The position numbers were made by a program, and so were the translations under genes. Under the pieces are notes generated by a model, which was given only the letters and a program-made list of their open reading frames with translations, did not search any database and was not told the DNA's origin. Positions 52,327 to 61,942 of a stretch of 64,000 bases of DNA are shown here, one piece after another. Numbering within the stretch: the first letter of the stretch is position 1; every line of letters starts with the position of its first letter. Origin of the DNA: Lentibacillus sp. JNUCC-1 (GTDB taxonomy: Bacteria; Bacillota; Bacilli; Bacillales; Amphibacillaceae); contig NZ_WHOH01000003.1 in the NCBI RefSeq assembly GCF_009741735.1, positions 1,116,001 to 1,180,000 of the forward strand, written 5' to 3'.

Positions 52327-53685
52327 GTGATTAAAAAAGTACTTATTGCAAATAGAGGTGAAATTGCGGTACGGGTTATTCGTGCCTGCAAAGAAATGGA
52401 TATTCAAACTGTTGCTGTATATTCAGAGGCTGACCGTGAATCGCTGCATGTGCAATTGGCAGACGAAGCTTATTGTATTGGGCCAGCCGCAAGTAAAGAC
52501 AGCTATCTTAATTTCACCAACATCATGAGCCTTGCCACATTGACAGATGTTGATGCGATCCACCCCGGTTATGGGTTTTTAGCAGAGAATGTTGATTTTG
52601 CGGAAATCTGCCGGGCTTGTAACATCACATTTATCGGCCCGTCCCCGGAAGCAATTCAGCAGATGGGCATTAAGGATGTTGCCCGCGAAACGATGAAAAA
52701 TGCCGGTGTTCCTATTGTTCCGGGCTCAGATGGTGTTGTTGCAGATGTGGAAGAAGCGAAGACAATTGCTGCTGAAATCGGATATCCAGTTATCATTAAA
52801 GCAACAGCAGGCGGCGGCGGAAAAGGCATTCGAGTCGCTAGAGATGAAAAAGAATTGATAAACGGCGTTCAAATGACACAAAATGAAGCCGAAACCGCAT
52901 TTGGGAACCCGGGTGTTTATCTTGAAAAATTTATAGAGGACTTCCGCCATGTTGAAATCCAGGTCATGGCTGATACTTACGGGAATGTTGTCCATTTGGG
53001 TGAGCGTGATTGTTCGATTCAGCGCCGGCTGCAAAAATTGATTGAAGAAACCCCATCCCCGGCCATTACACCTGAAATCAGGGAGAAAATGGGCCAGGCT
53101 GCCGTAAAAGCCGCTAAAGCAGTGGATTACGTCGGCGCCGGTACGATCGAATTTATTTTTGAACGACCGACACAATCATTTTACTTCATGGAAATGAATA
53201 CAAGAATTCAAGTTGAACATCCCGTAACCGAAATGGTTACCGGTATTGATCTGATCAAGGAACAAATCAATGTGGCTGATGAGAAGGAACTTTCTTTTAA
53301 ACAGGCAGACATTAAGTTCGATGGTTGGTCCATAGAATGCCGTATCAATGCCGAGAATCCATTTAAAAATTTCATGCCATCTGCCGGGCATATAGACATG
53401 TATTTGCCTGCAGGCGGTTTGGGTGTGCGAGTTGATTCTGCTGCATACCCCGGTTATCGTATCCCGCCCTATTATGATTCCATGGTGGCAAAATTAATTG
53501 TGCATGGCGCTACCCGTGAAGAAGCGGTGTCCCGCATGAAGCGCGCTTTGGATGAGTTTTTGGTTGAGGGAATCCACACGACCATACCTTTCCACAGGCT
53601 CATTATGGACCATGAGGTATTCGTCAGTGGAGATTTTAACACGAATTTTCTTGAATTATATCCTATTGAAGAAGAGAATGAATGA
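52327..53685 (+). CDS. accC: Acetyl-CoA carboxylase biotin carboxylase subunit
   Basis: A 452-residue ATP-grasp enzyme that carboxylates biotin on AccB. The N-terminus IKKVLIANRGEIAVRVIRAC fixes a GTG start at 52327 (RBS agggga). The glycine-rich loop is ATAGGGGKGIRV. The catalytic region is FMEMNTRIQVEHPVTEMVTG, and the C-terminal ECRINAEN motif is present. Together with the carboxyltransferase AccAD (elsewhere) it makes malonyl-CoA. Confidence 0.98.
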   Translation: MIKKVLIANRGEIAVRVIRACKEMDIQTVAVYSEADRESLHVQLADEAYCIGPAASKDSYLNFTNIMSLATLTDVDAIHPGYGFLAENVDFAEICRACNITFIGPSPEAIQQMGIKDVARETMKNAGVPIVPGSDGVVADVEEAKTIAAEIGYPVIIKATAGGGGKGIRVARDEKELINGVQMTQNEAETAFGNPGVYLEKFIEDFRHVEIQVMADTYGNVVHLGERDCSIQRRLQKLIEETPSPAITPEIREKMGQAAVKAAKAVDYVGAGTIEFIFERPTQSFYFMEMNTRIQVEHPVTEMVTGIDLIKEQINVADEKELSFKQADIKFDGWSIECRINAENPFKNFMPSAGHIDMYLPAGGLGVRVDSAAYPGYRIPPYYDSMVAKLIVHGATREEAVSRMKRALDEFLVEGIHTTIPFHRLIMDHEVFVSGDFNTNFLELYPIEEENE

Positions 53686-53720
53686 TCCAAGCATTTATCT
53701 TAGCAGAGGAGAGTGGAAAT

Positions 53721-54122
53721 ATGAGTGACCAGCCATTATTGAATGTTAGTGACAATACGGATTTGGGCAAGGTCGAAATTGCTCCCGAAGTGATTGAAAT
53801 TATAGCTGGGATTGCCGCCTCGGAAGTTGAAGGTTTGTCTTCCATGCGCGGGAATTTTGCGACCGGAGTTGTGGAGCGTTTTGGACGTAAATCACACAGT
53901 AAAGGTGTTAAAGTAGAACTTGCTGAAAATGGAATTGTCATTGACTTGTATGTTGTCATGAATTTTGGTGTTTCTATTCCGACCGTCGCACAAAGCATTC
54001 AAAACAATATCAGACAGTCACTTAAAACAATGACAGCTCTCGAAATAGAAGAAATCAACGTCCACGTGGTAGGCGTCCAAATGGAAAGCCAAAGCGATCA
54101 TGAGGCAGAAGACACCGAGTAA
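53721..54122 (+). CDS. yqhY: Asp23/Gls24 family protein YqhY
   Basis: A 133-residue Asp23/Gls24-type protein: KVEIAPEVIEIIAGIAASEVEGL, GVVERFGRKSHSKGVKVEL and YVVMNFGVSIPTVAQSIQNNI are typical (each in part). In B. subtilis yqhY is co-transcribed with accBC and its loss disturbs acetyl-CoA carboxylase control. ATG 53721 follows gaggagagtgg; the upstream in-frame ATG at 53682 overlaps accC. A terminator follows. Confidence 0.92.
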   Translation: MSDQPLLNVSDNTDLGKVEIAPEVIEIIAGIAASEVEGLSSMRGNFATGVVERFGRKSHSKGVKVELAENGIVIDLYVVMNFGVSIPTVAQSIQNNIRQSLKTMTALEIEEINVHVVGVQMESQSDHEAEDTE

Positions 54123-54133
54123 ACATAAACGAT

Positions 54134-54164
54134 GGCCAGGGGATATCCTTTGGCCTTGTTTATT
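54134..54164 (+). terminator. yqhY terminator
   Basis: A 9-bp stem ggccagggg (54134-54142) with cctttggcc (54147-54155), including two G-T pairs, with loop atat and a ttgttta tract. Confidence 0.72.
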
Positions 54165-54263
54165 TGATCATTATGGGCTTATGGCCTGTCATTGTTGATT
54201 CTAGCAATACATAGGGGATCGTGTTATGATTTGAAAAGATATGATAAAAGGAGTTAATCAACA

Positions 54264-54644
54264 ATGAATCGTCATACTGCAAGAGAAACAGCATTTCAGG
54301 TTATTTTTCAAATGGATATGAATGATATTGACCCTATAACAGCCATTCAGCAGTTTTTGGAAACAACGGATATAGATACTTTTTTGCAAACGTTGGTGGA
54401 AGGTGTTGTTTCCCATAAGGTGAATATTGATGAGACAATCTCCAGTCACCTTGAAAAGTGGACCATCGATCGTATTGCCCGTGTTGAAAAAACCATTTTG
54501 CGGATCGCTGTATATGAGATTCTGTTTATCGAGGATATTCCTGAAAGTGTTTCGGTCAATGAGGCAGTTGAACTGGCCAAAACATTCGGGGATGAAGATT
54601 CAAGCAAATTTGTCAATGGTGTATTATCTAAAATACTAGCTTAA
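54264..54644 (+). CDS. nusB: Transcription antitermination factor NusB
   Basis: A 126-residue all-helical RNA-binding factor for rRNA antitermination with S10. Conserved: RHTARETAFQVIFQMDM at the N-terminus, RIARVEKTILRIAVYEILF and VSVNEAVELAKTFGDEDSSKFVNGVL (in parts). The RBS aaaggag precedes the ATG. It begins the nusB-folD-xseA-xseB-ispA run. Confidence 0.96.
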   Translation: MNRHTARETAFQVIFQMDMNDIDPITAIQQFLETTDIDTFLQTLVEGVVSHKVNIDETISSHLEKWTIDRIARVEKTILRIAVYEILFIEDIPESVSVNEAVELAKTFGDEDSSKFVNGVLSKILA

Positions 54645-54657
54645 AGGGGAATGAGCA

Positions 54658-55506
54658 ATGGTAGCAGAGATCATCAGTGGGAAGGAATTGGCACAAAAGC
54701 TGCGAGAAGATATGAAGGTGGAGGTTGACCGGCTGCGAGAAGCGCATATTGTTCCACATTTGACGGTGGTCCTGGTGGGAGATGACCCGGCTTCCCGTTC
54801 TTATGTCCGGGGCAAGGAAAAAGCCTCCAGAGAAACCGGGATTTCATCTGATGTGATTGAACTCCCAACTTCCACTACCGAAGAGGATTTACTAAAGACA
54901 ATCCACCAGTTGAATGAGGATGAGAATGTACATGGGATCCTTGTACAATTGCCGTTGCCTGACCATATCCGGGAGCAGCTTGTCATCGAAACAATCTCGC
55001 CGGACAAAGATGTTGACGGGTTTCATCCAATCAGTATTGGCCGGATGATGACTGGTCAGGATACGTTTTTGCCATGCACACCCCATGGTATCATCCAAAT
55101 GCTTAAATCCAAGAATATTTCGATGACGGGCAAGCATGCTGTGATCATCGGAAGAAGCAATATTGTAGGTAAGCCTGTAGGACAATTATTGTTAAATGAA
55201 CATGCAACGGTAACGTATTGTCATTCGAAAACAAAGGATTTGAAAGCTCTCACCACTCAAGCTGATATTTTAATTGCAGCTGTAGGAAAGCCGAACGTTA
55301 TAAAGGCCGACCATATTAAAGAAGGGGCTGCTGTGATTGACGTAGGTGTCAACAGACTTGAGAACGGTAAACTGACCGGTGATGTAGATTTTGAAGCCGT
55401 TAAAGAAAAAGCGTCTTATATCACCCCAGTTCCAGGCGGTGTAGGACCGATGACAATTACAATGCTTCTTAAAAACACCATTAAAGCTGCTGAAGGACTG
55501 GATTAA
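54658..55506 (+). CDS. folD: Bifunctional methylenetetrahydrofolate dehydrogenase/cyclohydrolase
   Basis: A 282-residue NADP-dependent enzyme of one-carbon metabolism. The catalytic Tyr-Lys pair is in [12 protein letters not shown], and VQLPLPDHI and [12 protein letters not shown] follow. The Rossmann loop is [17 protein letters not shown], and [15 protein letters not shown] closes the domain. It starts 13 bases after nusB behind aaaggggaa. The stop codon is one base from the xseA GTG. Confidence 0.97.
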   Translation: MVAEIISGKELAQKLREDMKVEVDRLREAHIVPHLTVVLVGDDPASRSYVRGKEKASRETGISSDVIELPTSTTEEDLLKTIHQLNEDENVHGILVQLPLPDHIREQLVIETISPDKDVDGFHPISIGRMMTGQDTFLPCTPHGIIQMLKSKNISMTGKHAVIIGRSNIVGKPVGQLLLNEHATVTYCHSKTKDLKALTTQADILIAAVGKPNVIKADHIKEGAAVIDVGVNRLENGKLTGDVDFEAVKEKASYITPVPGGVGPMTITMLLKNTIKAAEGLD

Positions 55507-55507
55507 A

Positions 55508-56852
55508 GTGAATGACAACTATTTAACAGTTACAGCACTCACACGGTATATCAAACGTAAAATGGATTCTGACCGCCATTTACAAAATGTTTGGTTAAAA
55601 GGAGAGTTATCCAATTTCAAGCATCACAGTCGGGTCATATGTATTTTACAATTAAGGACGACCGGACTAAAATAAATTGTGTCATGTTTGCAGGACAAAA
55701 TCGTAAACTCTTATTTCGGCCCGAAAGTGGTATGAACGTGCTCATACAGGGGGCTGTCAGTGTGTTTGAACCTTATGGCCAATATCAACTGTATGTACAC
55801 CAGATGGAGCCGGATGGCCTTGGCGCACTCCATCTTCAATTTGAACAATTGAAAGAACGATTAAGCAACCAAGGGTATTTTCGGGAAGATCACAAGAAAC
55901 AGCTGCCAGCTTTTCCAAATCATATCGGCGTGATCACGTCTCCAACAGGAGCGGCAATCAGGGACATATTAACAACGCTAAAACGCAGATACCCTGTTGC
56001 GCATGTTACGGTTTATCCAGTTCTGGTGCAGGGGAAAGAAGCGGCAGATTCCATTGCTAAAGGGATCAGACAGGCTAACACAGCTATGCTTTGCGATGTC
56101 CTTATTGTGGGAAGAGGTGGGGGCTCCATTGAAGAATTATGGAGTTTTAATGAGGCAATTGTAGCAGAAGCAATTTATGAATCCCACATTCCGATTATCT
56201 CTGCTGTAGGACATGAAACAGATTTTACGATCAGTGACTTTACAGCAGACGTTCGTGCCGCAACCCCAACAGGTGCAGCTGAAATTGCTGTTCCCTCGAC
56301 CATGGAGTTGAAATCAAATCTGGCAGAGTTCAGACGAACCATGACAAGATTGATTCAGTTGAAAATAGAGGGAGAAATGCGTCACCTTCAGAGAATTAAG
56401 GCGTCACATGCACTTAATTACCCTGAGCAGTTGACTGTTCAAAAAGAGCAAGAGCTTGATAAAGTAACGGAACGATTTGATCGAGCTTTAATGAATGTAT
56501 TACAGCGGAAGCGAGAACAGAGTGAAAATGCGAGAAAACGATTGTTTATCCAACATCCCAAACGTCATATTGATCAGGCTGTAAAAGAATTGAATCAATT
56601 AACCCATCGACAGGATGCAGCCATGAATCGCTTCATTCAGCAAAAAACAATTGCCTTAGATAATATGCTTGAAAAACTGACTCTGCTCAACCCGCTTGAA
56701 ATTATGAAACGCGGCTATGCAATACCTTATGGGGAAGATGGCCATATTGTTCGCTCTGTAAGAGATATAAAAAAGATACAGCTTTATCTGTCAAGTTAGC
56801 TGATGGAAAAGCGCACTGCACAGTGCAAACATTGGAGGAGGACCCGTCATGA
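55508..56852 (+). CDS. xseA: Exodeoxyribonuclease VII large subunit, two frameshifts
   Basis: The catalytic subunit of a single-strand exonuclease. The OB-fold begins in the first frame (GTG 55508, [18 protein letters not shown] ... [13 protein letters not shown]). It continues in another frame ([10 protein letters not shown]), because the G-run at 55631-55634 lacks one G. The catalytic part carries [39 protein letters not shown] and AATPTGAAE. Near the end a second loss, in the A-run 56769-56774, makes the raw frame stop at 56799; correction gives a C-terminus ending at 56852, with ATGA overlap to xseB. Corrected length is about 448 residues, the family norm. Confidence 0.9.
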
Positions 56853-57082
56853 CGACCGAGAAAGAACTGTCTTTTGAAGAAGCGATGAAAAAACTTGAAG
56901 AGATCGTTCAAAAGCTTGAAGAAGGGGATGTTCCCTTGGAGAAAGCCATCACCTATTATCAGGAGGGCATGGCATTATCCAAGCTTTGCAGCGACAAACT
57001 TTCGAATGTACAAAGTAAAGTAACTCAAATAACGAATCAGTATGGTGAATCTGAACCTTTCGATATTCAGGAGGGTGAATAA
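56849..57082 (+). CDS. xseB: Exodeoxyribonuclease VII small subunit
   Basis: A 77-residue helical partner of Xse[36 protein letters not shown] (in parts) is the family signature. The ATG follows ggaggagg and overlaps the corrected xseA stop by four bases. ispA begins 4 bases after its stop. Confidence 0.96.
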   Translation: MTTEKELSFEEAMKKLEEIVQKLEEGDVPLEKAITYYQEGMALSKLCSDKLSNVQSKVTQITNQYGESEPFDIQEGE

Positions 57083-57085
57083 ATT

Positions 57086-57970
57086 ATGACTGCCTCTCTT
57101 GAGACGTTTATGGCCCGTTACAAGAAAACAATTGAAAGCGTAATGAACGGCTATCTGAATGAACTTGACGTTCCGAAAGAGCTGAAGGATTCCATGCGGT
57201 ATTCCATAGAGGCAGGCGGCAAGCGAATCAGACCTTTGCTCTTAATGGCGAGTTATCTCGCATATAAACGCGATGTGGAAATAACATATTCCAGCGCTGC
57301 TGCTCTTGAATTTATTCATACATACTCGCTTATTCACGATGACCTCCCTGCTATGGATGATGACAATTTGCGAAGAGGGAAGCCTACTAATCATATTGTG
57401 TTCAATGAGGCGACGGCCATCTTGGCAGGCGACGCCCTTTTGACATCCAGCTTTGAGCTGATTTCCAAAGATGAATCGCTTTCGAATTCCCAAAAGCAAT
57501 ATCTTATCGGTCTTTTATCCGAGACGAGCGGCCCAAAAGGCATGGTTGCGGGACAAATACTGGATATGCAAGCTGAAGAACAACAAGTTTCTTTGGTCGA
57601 ACTTGAACAGATTCATACACTTAAAACGGGTGAGTTGTTACGGTTTGCAGTAACCGCTGGGGCATATCTTGCAGGTGCAACCAATGAGCAACTCGAAGAC
57701 CTAAAGCTATTTGCGCATTACATTGGATTGATCTTCCAAGTGCAGGATGACATTTTAGATGTAGTTGGTGACGAAACTAAGCTTGGAAAACCAATTCAAA
57801 GTGATACAGCAAACCTTAAAAGCACTTATCCACTTCTGCTCGGAATTGAAGGCGCCATAGAACAAAAGAAAGCATATGTCAAACAGGCTAAAGAAGCATT
57901 ACATCGGGCAGGAGTTGCAGACTCGTACCTTGCTGAACTAACAGATTATTTCAGTGATAGGGATCATTAA
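57086..57970 (+). CDS. ispA: Farnesyl diphosphate synthase (polyprenyl synthetase)
   Basis: A 294-residue prenyltransferase that condenses IPP with DMAPP and GPP to farnesyl diphosphate. The first Asp-rich motif is LIHDDLPAMDDDNLRRGKPTNH and the second is FQVQDDILDVVGD. The substrate-binding GGKRIRP is near residue 46. It is coupled to xseB, behind aggagggtg. In B. subtilis dxs follows; here OLE RNA and oapA follow and dxs is missing. Confidence 0.97.
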   Translation: MTASLETFMARYKKTIESVMNGYLNELDVPKELKDSMRYSIEAGGKRIRPLLLMASYLAYKRDVEITYSSAAALEFIHTYSLIHDDLPAMDDDNLRRGKPTNHIVFNEATAILAGDALLTSSFELISKDESLSNSQKQYLIGLLSETSGPKGMVAGQILDMQAEEQQVSLVELEQIHTLKTGELLRFAVTAGAYLAGATNEQLEDLKLFAHYIGLIFQVQDDILDVVGDETKLGKPIQSDTANLKSTYPLLLGIEGAIEQKKAYVKQAKEALHRAGVADSYLAELTDYFSDRDH

Positions 57971-58009
57971 TGTCTGGAAAAGCAGCAGGAAAAATGTTAT
58001 AATATAATT

Positions 58010-58625
58010 ATAAAGGAATGGTACAGTATTCTAGTCAGTCCTCCGCTCCTGAAGGCGGGCCTAAAAATCCGCCAAAGGGCACATCGATGAAGTTCCTTGT
58101 GCTGGCTTGAGGCGCCCAGCCTTGGGTCAGTGCTGGGAGTTAAGGTTTTCGGGCGATCCACAAAGGCATGTGGGCGTAGACCCGATTACCGCGGAGGCCC
58201 ATCTCTGTAGCGCAGACTAAGCCTAGGATGTGCTATGGAATGGGGTATGAACCTGTAGAATAAGGTAAGGGAAACCTTGTTTGCAGCGTAGCCTGCCTTG
58301 AGTGGTAACGAGGGGATTGGAGTTCATACGAATTGCCCGATTGGCCGTCGGTCAATTCGTTTACTCTCCATGAAATCGTTACTGCAAAAGAGGCTAGGGA
58401 GCGGCCAAAGGCTGTTGAGGAAATCTCCTAGACTGTTTCTAAGACATTTAAAAGGGATTATAGTGTGGACTAAGTGGTAATCCAGTCAAGCTTTCGGCGA
58501 CGGAGCTTAGATGAATTTAAAGGGGAACCGCCTTCATGGCAACATGAGGTATTCATCTGGGAAAACCTACTGGACCTAAGCCACAGTTTTAACCTTTTAA
58601 ATGACCATTCCTTGTTCTTACATAA
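58010..58625 (+). ncRNA. ole: OLE RNA (ornate, large, extremophilic RNA)
   Basis: About 615 nt of non-coding, highly structured sequence between ispA and oapA, the exact place where OLE RNA is known in extremophilic Firmicutes, and the length fits the family (about 600 nt). The 3' part shows clean nested helices: gcttag (about 58506) with ctaagc (about 58577), agatgaat with attcatct, and a catg-gcaa-catg hairpin with a GNRA tetraloop. The 5' part holds several short G/C-rich helices. Known OLE RNA is bound at the membrane by OapA. Ends are approximate. Confidence 0.85.
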
Positions 58626-58629
58626 TCCA

Positions 58630-59232
58630 ATGATTGAGGTATATGATGAAATCTGTGTTAAAAAATCGATCAAATTCAGTTTAACCATAGCCGTTATCAC
58701 GTTTGTGTTAGCGGCTGTTTTTTCAATTGTGTCATCCACGATTTTGAATGATGTTATTTGGATGGTTGGATTAATTATTGTATTTGTGATTGTCTTTATT
58801 GGTGTTGTTTTCGACATGCTTGGTATTGCAGCTACTGCAGCCGCTGAGTCGCCTTTTCATGCGATGGCTGCAGAAAAGGTTAATGGTGCAAAGGAATCCG
58901 TGATCATCGTCAGAAACGCGGATAAGTTTGCCAGCTTTTGTAATGATGTAATCGGGGATATATCCGGAATTGTCAGTGGAACCGCCTCATCCATCGTTGT
59001 TCTGCAGATTGCAAATTTATTAAATGGCTCACAAGGTTCAATTTACATTATACTTAATGTGTTTTTAACAAGTCTTGTAGCTGCAATGACAGTAGGAGGA
59101 AAAGCGGTTGGTAAAACAATGGCGATTCAGTCTTCAACAAAAATTATTTTTACAGCAGGTAAAATAATAGCGTTTATAGAACGTCATACCCCATTCGACT
59201 GCTCCCAAGACAATCTGATTAAAATAAACTAA
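58630..59232 (+). CDS. oapA: OLE RNA-associated membrane protein OapA
   Basis: A 200-residue membrane protein with about four hydrophobic segments (IKFSLTIAVITFVLAAVFSIV, VIWMVGLIIVFVIVFIGVVF, GIVSGTASSIVVLQIANLL and IYIILNVFLTSLVAAMTVG), similar to DUF21-type CNNM proteins, ending in a short hydrophilic tail. It directly follows OLE RNA, as OapA does, and is the proposed membrane receptor for it. The start is uncertain: ATG 58630 or TTG 58612 lack a good RBS, and the frame is open back to GTG 58474, but that part lies over the structured 3' end of the RNA. Confidence 0.82.
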   Translation: MIEVYDEICVKKSIKFSLTIAVITFVLAAVFSIVSSTILNDVIWMVGLIIVFVIVFIGVVFDMLGIAATAAAESPFHAMAAEKVNGAKESVIIVRNADKFASFCNDVIGDISGIVSGTASSIVVLQIANLLNGSQGSIYIILNVFLTSLVAAMTVGGKAVGKTMAIQSSTKIIFTAGKIIAFIERHTPFDCSQDNLIKIN

Positions 59233-59245
59233 AGGATTCGATTAC

Positions 59246-60015
59246 ATGGCAAAAGTAAGACTCGATCTTCTGCTCGTTGAGCGAGGATTAGCTGAAACTA
59301 GAGAACAAGCGAAACGATTGATCATGGCGGGACTGGTTTACACTGAACAACAACGGGTAGACAAGCCGGGCGTTAAGGTGTCTGAGGACTTGCCGTTATC
59401 AGTGAAGGGAAAAGATATCCCATACGTCGGAAGGGCGGTCTTAAGCTTGAAACAGCACTAAAAGCATTTCAATTGGATGTTAATGATAAAGTAATGGTCG
59501 ATGTAGGGTCCTCAACTGGCGGATTCACAGATTGTGCTCTCCAAAACGGGGCCCGTATGAGTTATGCAGTTGATGTGGGCTATAATCAGCTTGCCTGGTC
59601 ATTGCGTCAGGACAAGCGGGTAGAAGTCATGGAGCGAACAAATTTCAGGCACGTAACTCCTGATATGTTCACCCGTTCCCTCCCTAATTTTGCTTCAATT
59701 GATGTATCGTTTATCTCTCTCAAGCTCATTTTGCCTACACTGAGAATGATTCTCCAGGAAGACAGTGATGTCGTTGCTTTAATTAAACCTCAATTTGAGG
59801 CTGGAAAAAATCAGGTTGGCAAAAAGGGGATTGTAAAAGATAAAAAGGTTCATCTGAGTGTGCTTGAAACCATTATCCAATTTGCCATCAATGAAGGCTA
59901 CCAATTTATGGATTTGACGCATTCAGGGATAACGGGGGGTCAGGAAACATTGAATTTTTGGGTTATTTCAGATGGCCGAACCGACACGATATACAGACAA
60001 TTGATGCCCAAATGA
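59246..60015 (+). CDS. yqxC: TlyA-family rRNA methyltransferase (YqxC), frameshifted
   Basis: A 2'-O-methyltransferase of the TlyA/hemolysin-A family. The N-terminal S4 domain (MAKVRLDLLLVERGLAETREQAKRLIMAGLV, in parts) is in the first frame. The FtsJ-like domain with SAM motif MVDVGSSTGGFTDCAL, IDVSFISLKLILP and LIKPQFEAGK is in the second. The run ggg at 59433-59435 lacks one G; correction gives VGRGGLKLETALKAFQLD and a protein of about 257 residues. It lies 14 bases after oapA. In B. subtilis ahrC (argR) follows; here recN follows directly. Confidence 0.9.
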
Positions 60016-60070
60016 TTCAGTCGGTGGTGGATAATGCGCATCACCATTTTCAACAAAAGGGGTGAGTGGC

Positions 60071-61786
60071 ATGCTAACTGAATTATCGATAAAGAACTTT
60101 GCAATTATTGAACAACTTGCTATATCATTTGATGAAGGCTTAACAGTCCTTACTGGAGAAACCGGCGCAGGAAAATCCATCATTATTGATGCTGTCCAGC
60201 TGCTTGCAGGTTCCAGAGGTTCTATAGATTTTGTCAGACATGGAGCGAAAAAGGCCGAACTTGAAGGCCTTTTTACAATTGATGAAGCACATGTTGTTCA
60301 TGATCTCGGGGCCACGTATGGTATTGATACAACAGATGGAATGGTAGTTCTGAACCGTGATATTACGGCTGCTGGCAAAAGTATTTGCCGAATAAACGGG
60401 AAATTGGTAACGCTCGCAACATTAAAAGAATTTGGACATACTTTAATTGACATTCACAGCCAGCATGAAACCCAATCTCTTTTAAACCAGGATCAGCATT
60501 TGCGTTTGTTGGACCTCTATAACGAGAAGCAAATTGCACCTATTAAGTCAGCTTATCAGGAATTATATTTTGATTTGAGTCAAATGAAAATTCAGTATAG
60601 ACAGTTAAACCATAAAGAACAAGATCTTGCTCAAAAACTTGATTTACTTCAGTTTCAATCCAACGAAATTGCAAATGCAAATTTAAACGAAAATGAAGAT
60701 GATGCATTGTTGGAAGAACGAAAAAAACTGGCGAATTTCGAGAAAATTCATCAGGCACTTGAAGAAGCTTATGAGGCATTGTATGGCGATCAAAAGGGAA
60801 TGGATTGGCTCGCCCAGGCAATGCAGGCTCTGCAAAACGGACAAGATTATGATGAATATATACAAGCCAAAGCAGATGAACTTGCTAATTATTATTATGC
60901 CGCAGAAGAACTAACCTATGACTTGCGCAGTCATTTGGACACATTGCAATTTGATTCTTCGCGTTTGAATGTGATTGAAGCACGGCTGGATGAAATCAGT
61001 CGCCTGAAGCACAAATACGGCCCATCCGTCAATGAGATTATAGCCTACGAACAAGAAGTCAATGAAGAGATCCAGCAAATACAAAATAAAGATTCTTTCT
61101 TATCTGAACTTGCCATTAAAATCGAACAAGTGGAGAAAGAAGCTTATCAAAAAGCTGTTCAACTGCACGATGTCAGAGAGAAAGCTGCTCATGCATTAAC
61201 ACGGGATATTAAAAAAGAATTAAAAGGGTTATATATGGATAAGTCCGTTTTCAAAATTGTATTTGAAACGACACCTTCTGAAGAGAAAACGTCTAATTAC
61301 GTGAAGTTGAACCAAAATGGGTACGATCACGTCCATTTTGAACTTTCAACAAATCCAGGTGAACCTTTGAAGCCTCTCCATAAAATTGCTTCAGGGGGTG
61401 AAATGTCCCGAATCATGCTTGCTTTAAAAACAATATTTGCTAAGCACGAAGGTGTCACGAGTGTCATCTTTGATGAGGTAGATACAGGCGTGAGTGGGCG
61501 AGTAGCACAGGCTATGGCGGAGAAAATCCAACATATTTCAGAGGGTTCTCAGGTGCTATGTATTACACATCTGCCACAAGTAGCCGCAATGGCTGATCAC
61601 CACAAATATATTGGCAAAGATGTTTCACGAAAAAGAACAGCGACCTATATCATCGATTTAAATATTGAAGACAAAATTGAAGAACTCGGCCGGATGATTA
61701 CAGGAGCGGAAATGACCGAAACCGCTAAAGATCATGCAAAGGAACTGCTTGAGCTTGCATTTACTTATAAGGAAACCCAAAAATAA
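60071..61786 (+). CDS. recN: DNA repair protein RecN
   Basis: A 571-residue SMC-like ATPase for double-strand-break repair. The Walker A motif GETGAGKSIIIDAVQLLAG is at the N-terminus, and the C-terminal ABC signature LHKIASGGEMSRIMLALKTI and Walker B VIFDEVDTGVSG are present, with a coiled coil in between (residues 150-370). ATG 60071 gives the canonical MLTELSIKNFAIIEQL; the GTG three codons earlier is not needed. The RBS is aaaggggtg. Confidence 0.96.
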   Translation: MLTELSIKNFAIIEQLAISFDEGLTVLTGETGAGKSIIIDAVQLLAGSRGSIDFVRHGAKKAELEGLFTIDEAHVVHDLGATYGIDTTDGMVVLNRDITAAGKSICRINGKLVTLATLKEFGHTLIDIHSQHETQSLLNQDQHLRLLDLYNEKQIAPIKSAYQELYFDLSQMKIQYRQLNHKEQDLAQKLDLLQFQSNEIANANLNENEDDALLEERKKLANFEKIHQALEEAYEALYGDQKGMDWLAQAMQALQNGQDYDEYIQAKADELANYYYAAEELTYDLRSHLDTLQFDSSRLNVIEARLDEISRLKHKYGPSVNEIIAYEQEVNEEIQQIQNKDSFLSELAIKIEQVEKEAYQKAVQLHDVREKAAHALTRDIKKELKGLYMDKSVFKIVFETTPSEEKTSNYVKLNQNGYDHVHFELSTNPGEPLKPLHKIASGGEMSRIMLALKTIFAKHEGVTSVIFDEVDTGVSGRVAQAMAEKIQHISEGSQVLCITHLPQVAAMADHHKYIGKDVSRKRTATYIIDLNIEDKIEELGRMITGAEMTETAKDHAKELLELAFTYKETQK

Positions 61787-61799
61787 CGATTGTTTATCC

Positions 61800-61850
61800 A
61801 AGCTGTGTGATATTCCTTTTTATTAAAGGAAATGTTACACAGCTTTTCTT
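61800..61850 (+). terminator. recN terminator
   Basis: A nested hairpin with outer arms aagctgtgt (61800-61808) and acacagctt, inner tccttt/aaagga, followed by ttctt. Confidence 0.75.
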
Positions 61851-61942
61851 GTCTTTAACCAGTTTAAAACAAGGTCAGTTCGGTCAAATTAGAAGTACAC
61901 CATCAAAAAAGGTATGGGTTAGAAAGAGGAGAGTGGATAATA

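Noticed and set aside
58298..58480. 60-codon ORF inside the ispA-oapA gap
   Set aside because: It lies in the OLE RNA, has no RBS and no recognisable protein features.
58474..58629. N-terminal extension of OapA from GTG 58474
   Set aside because: The DNA here folds into nested RNA helices with a GNRA loop, and the translated stretch is unlike a membrane protein N-terminus; it is more likely RNA than coding.
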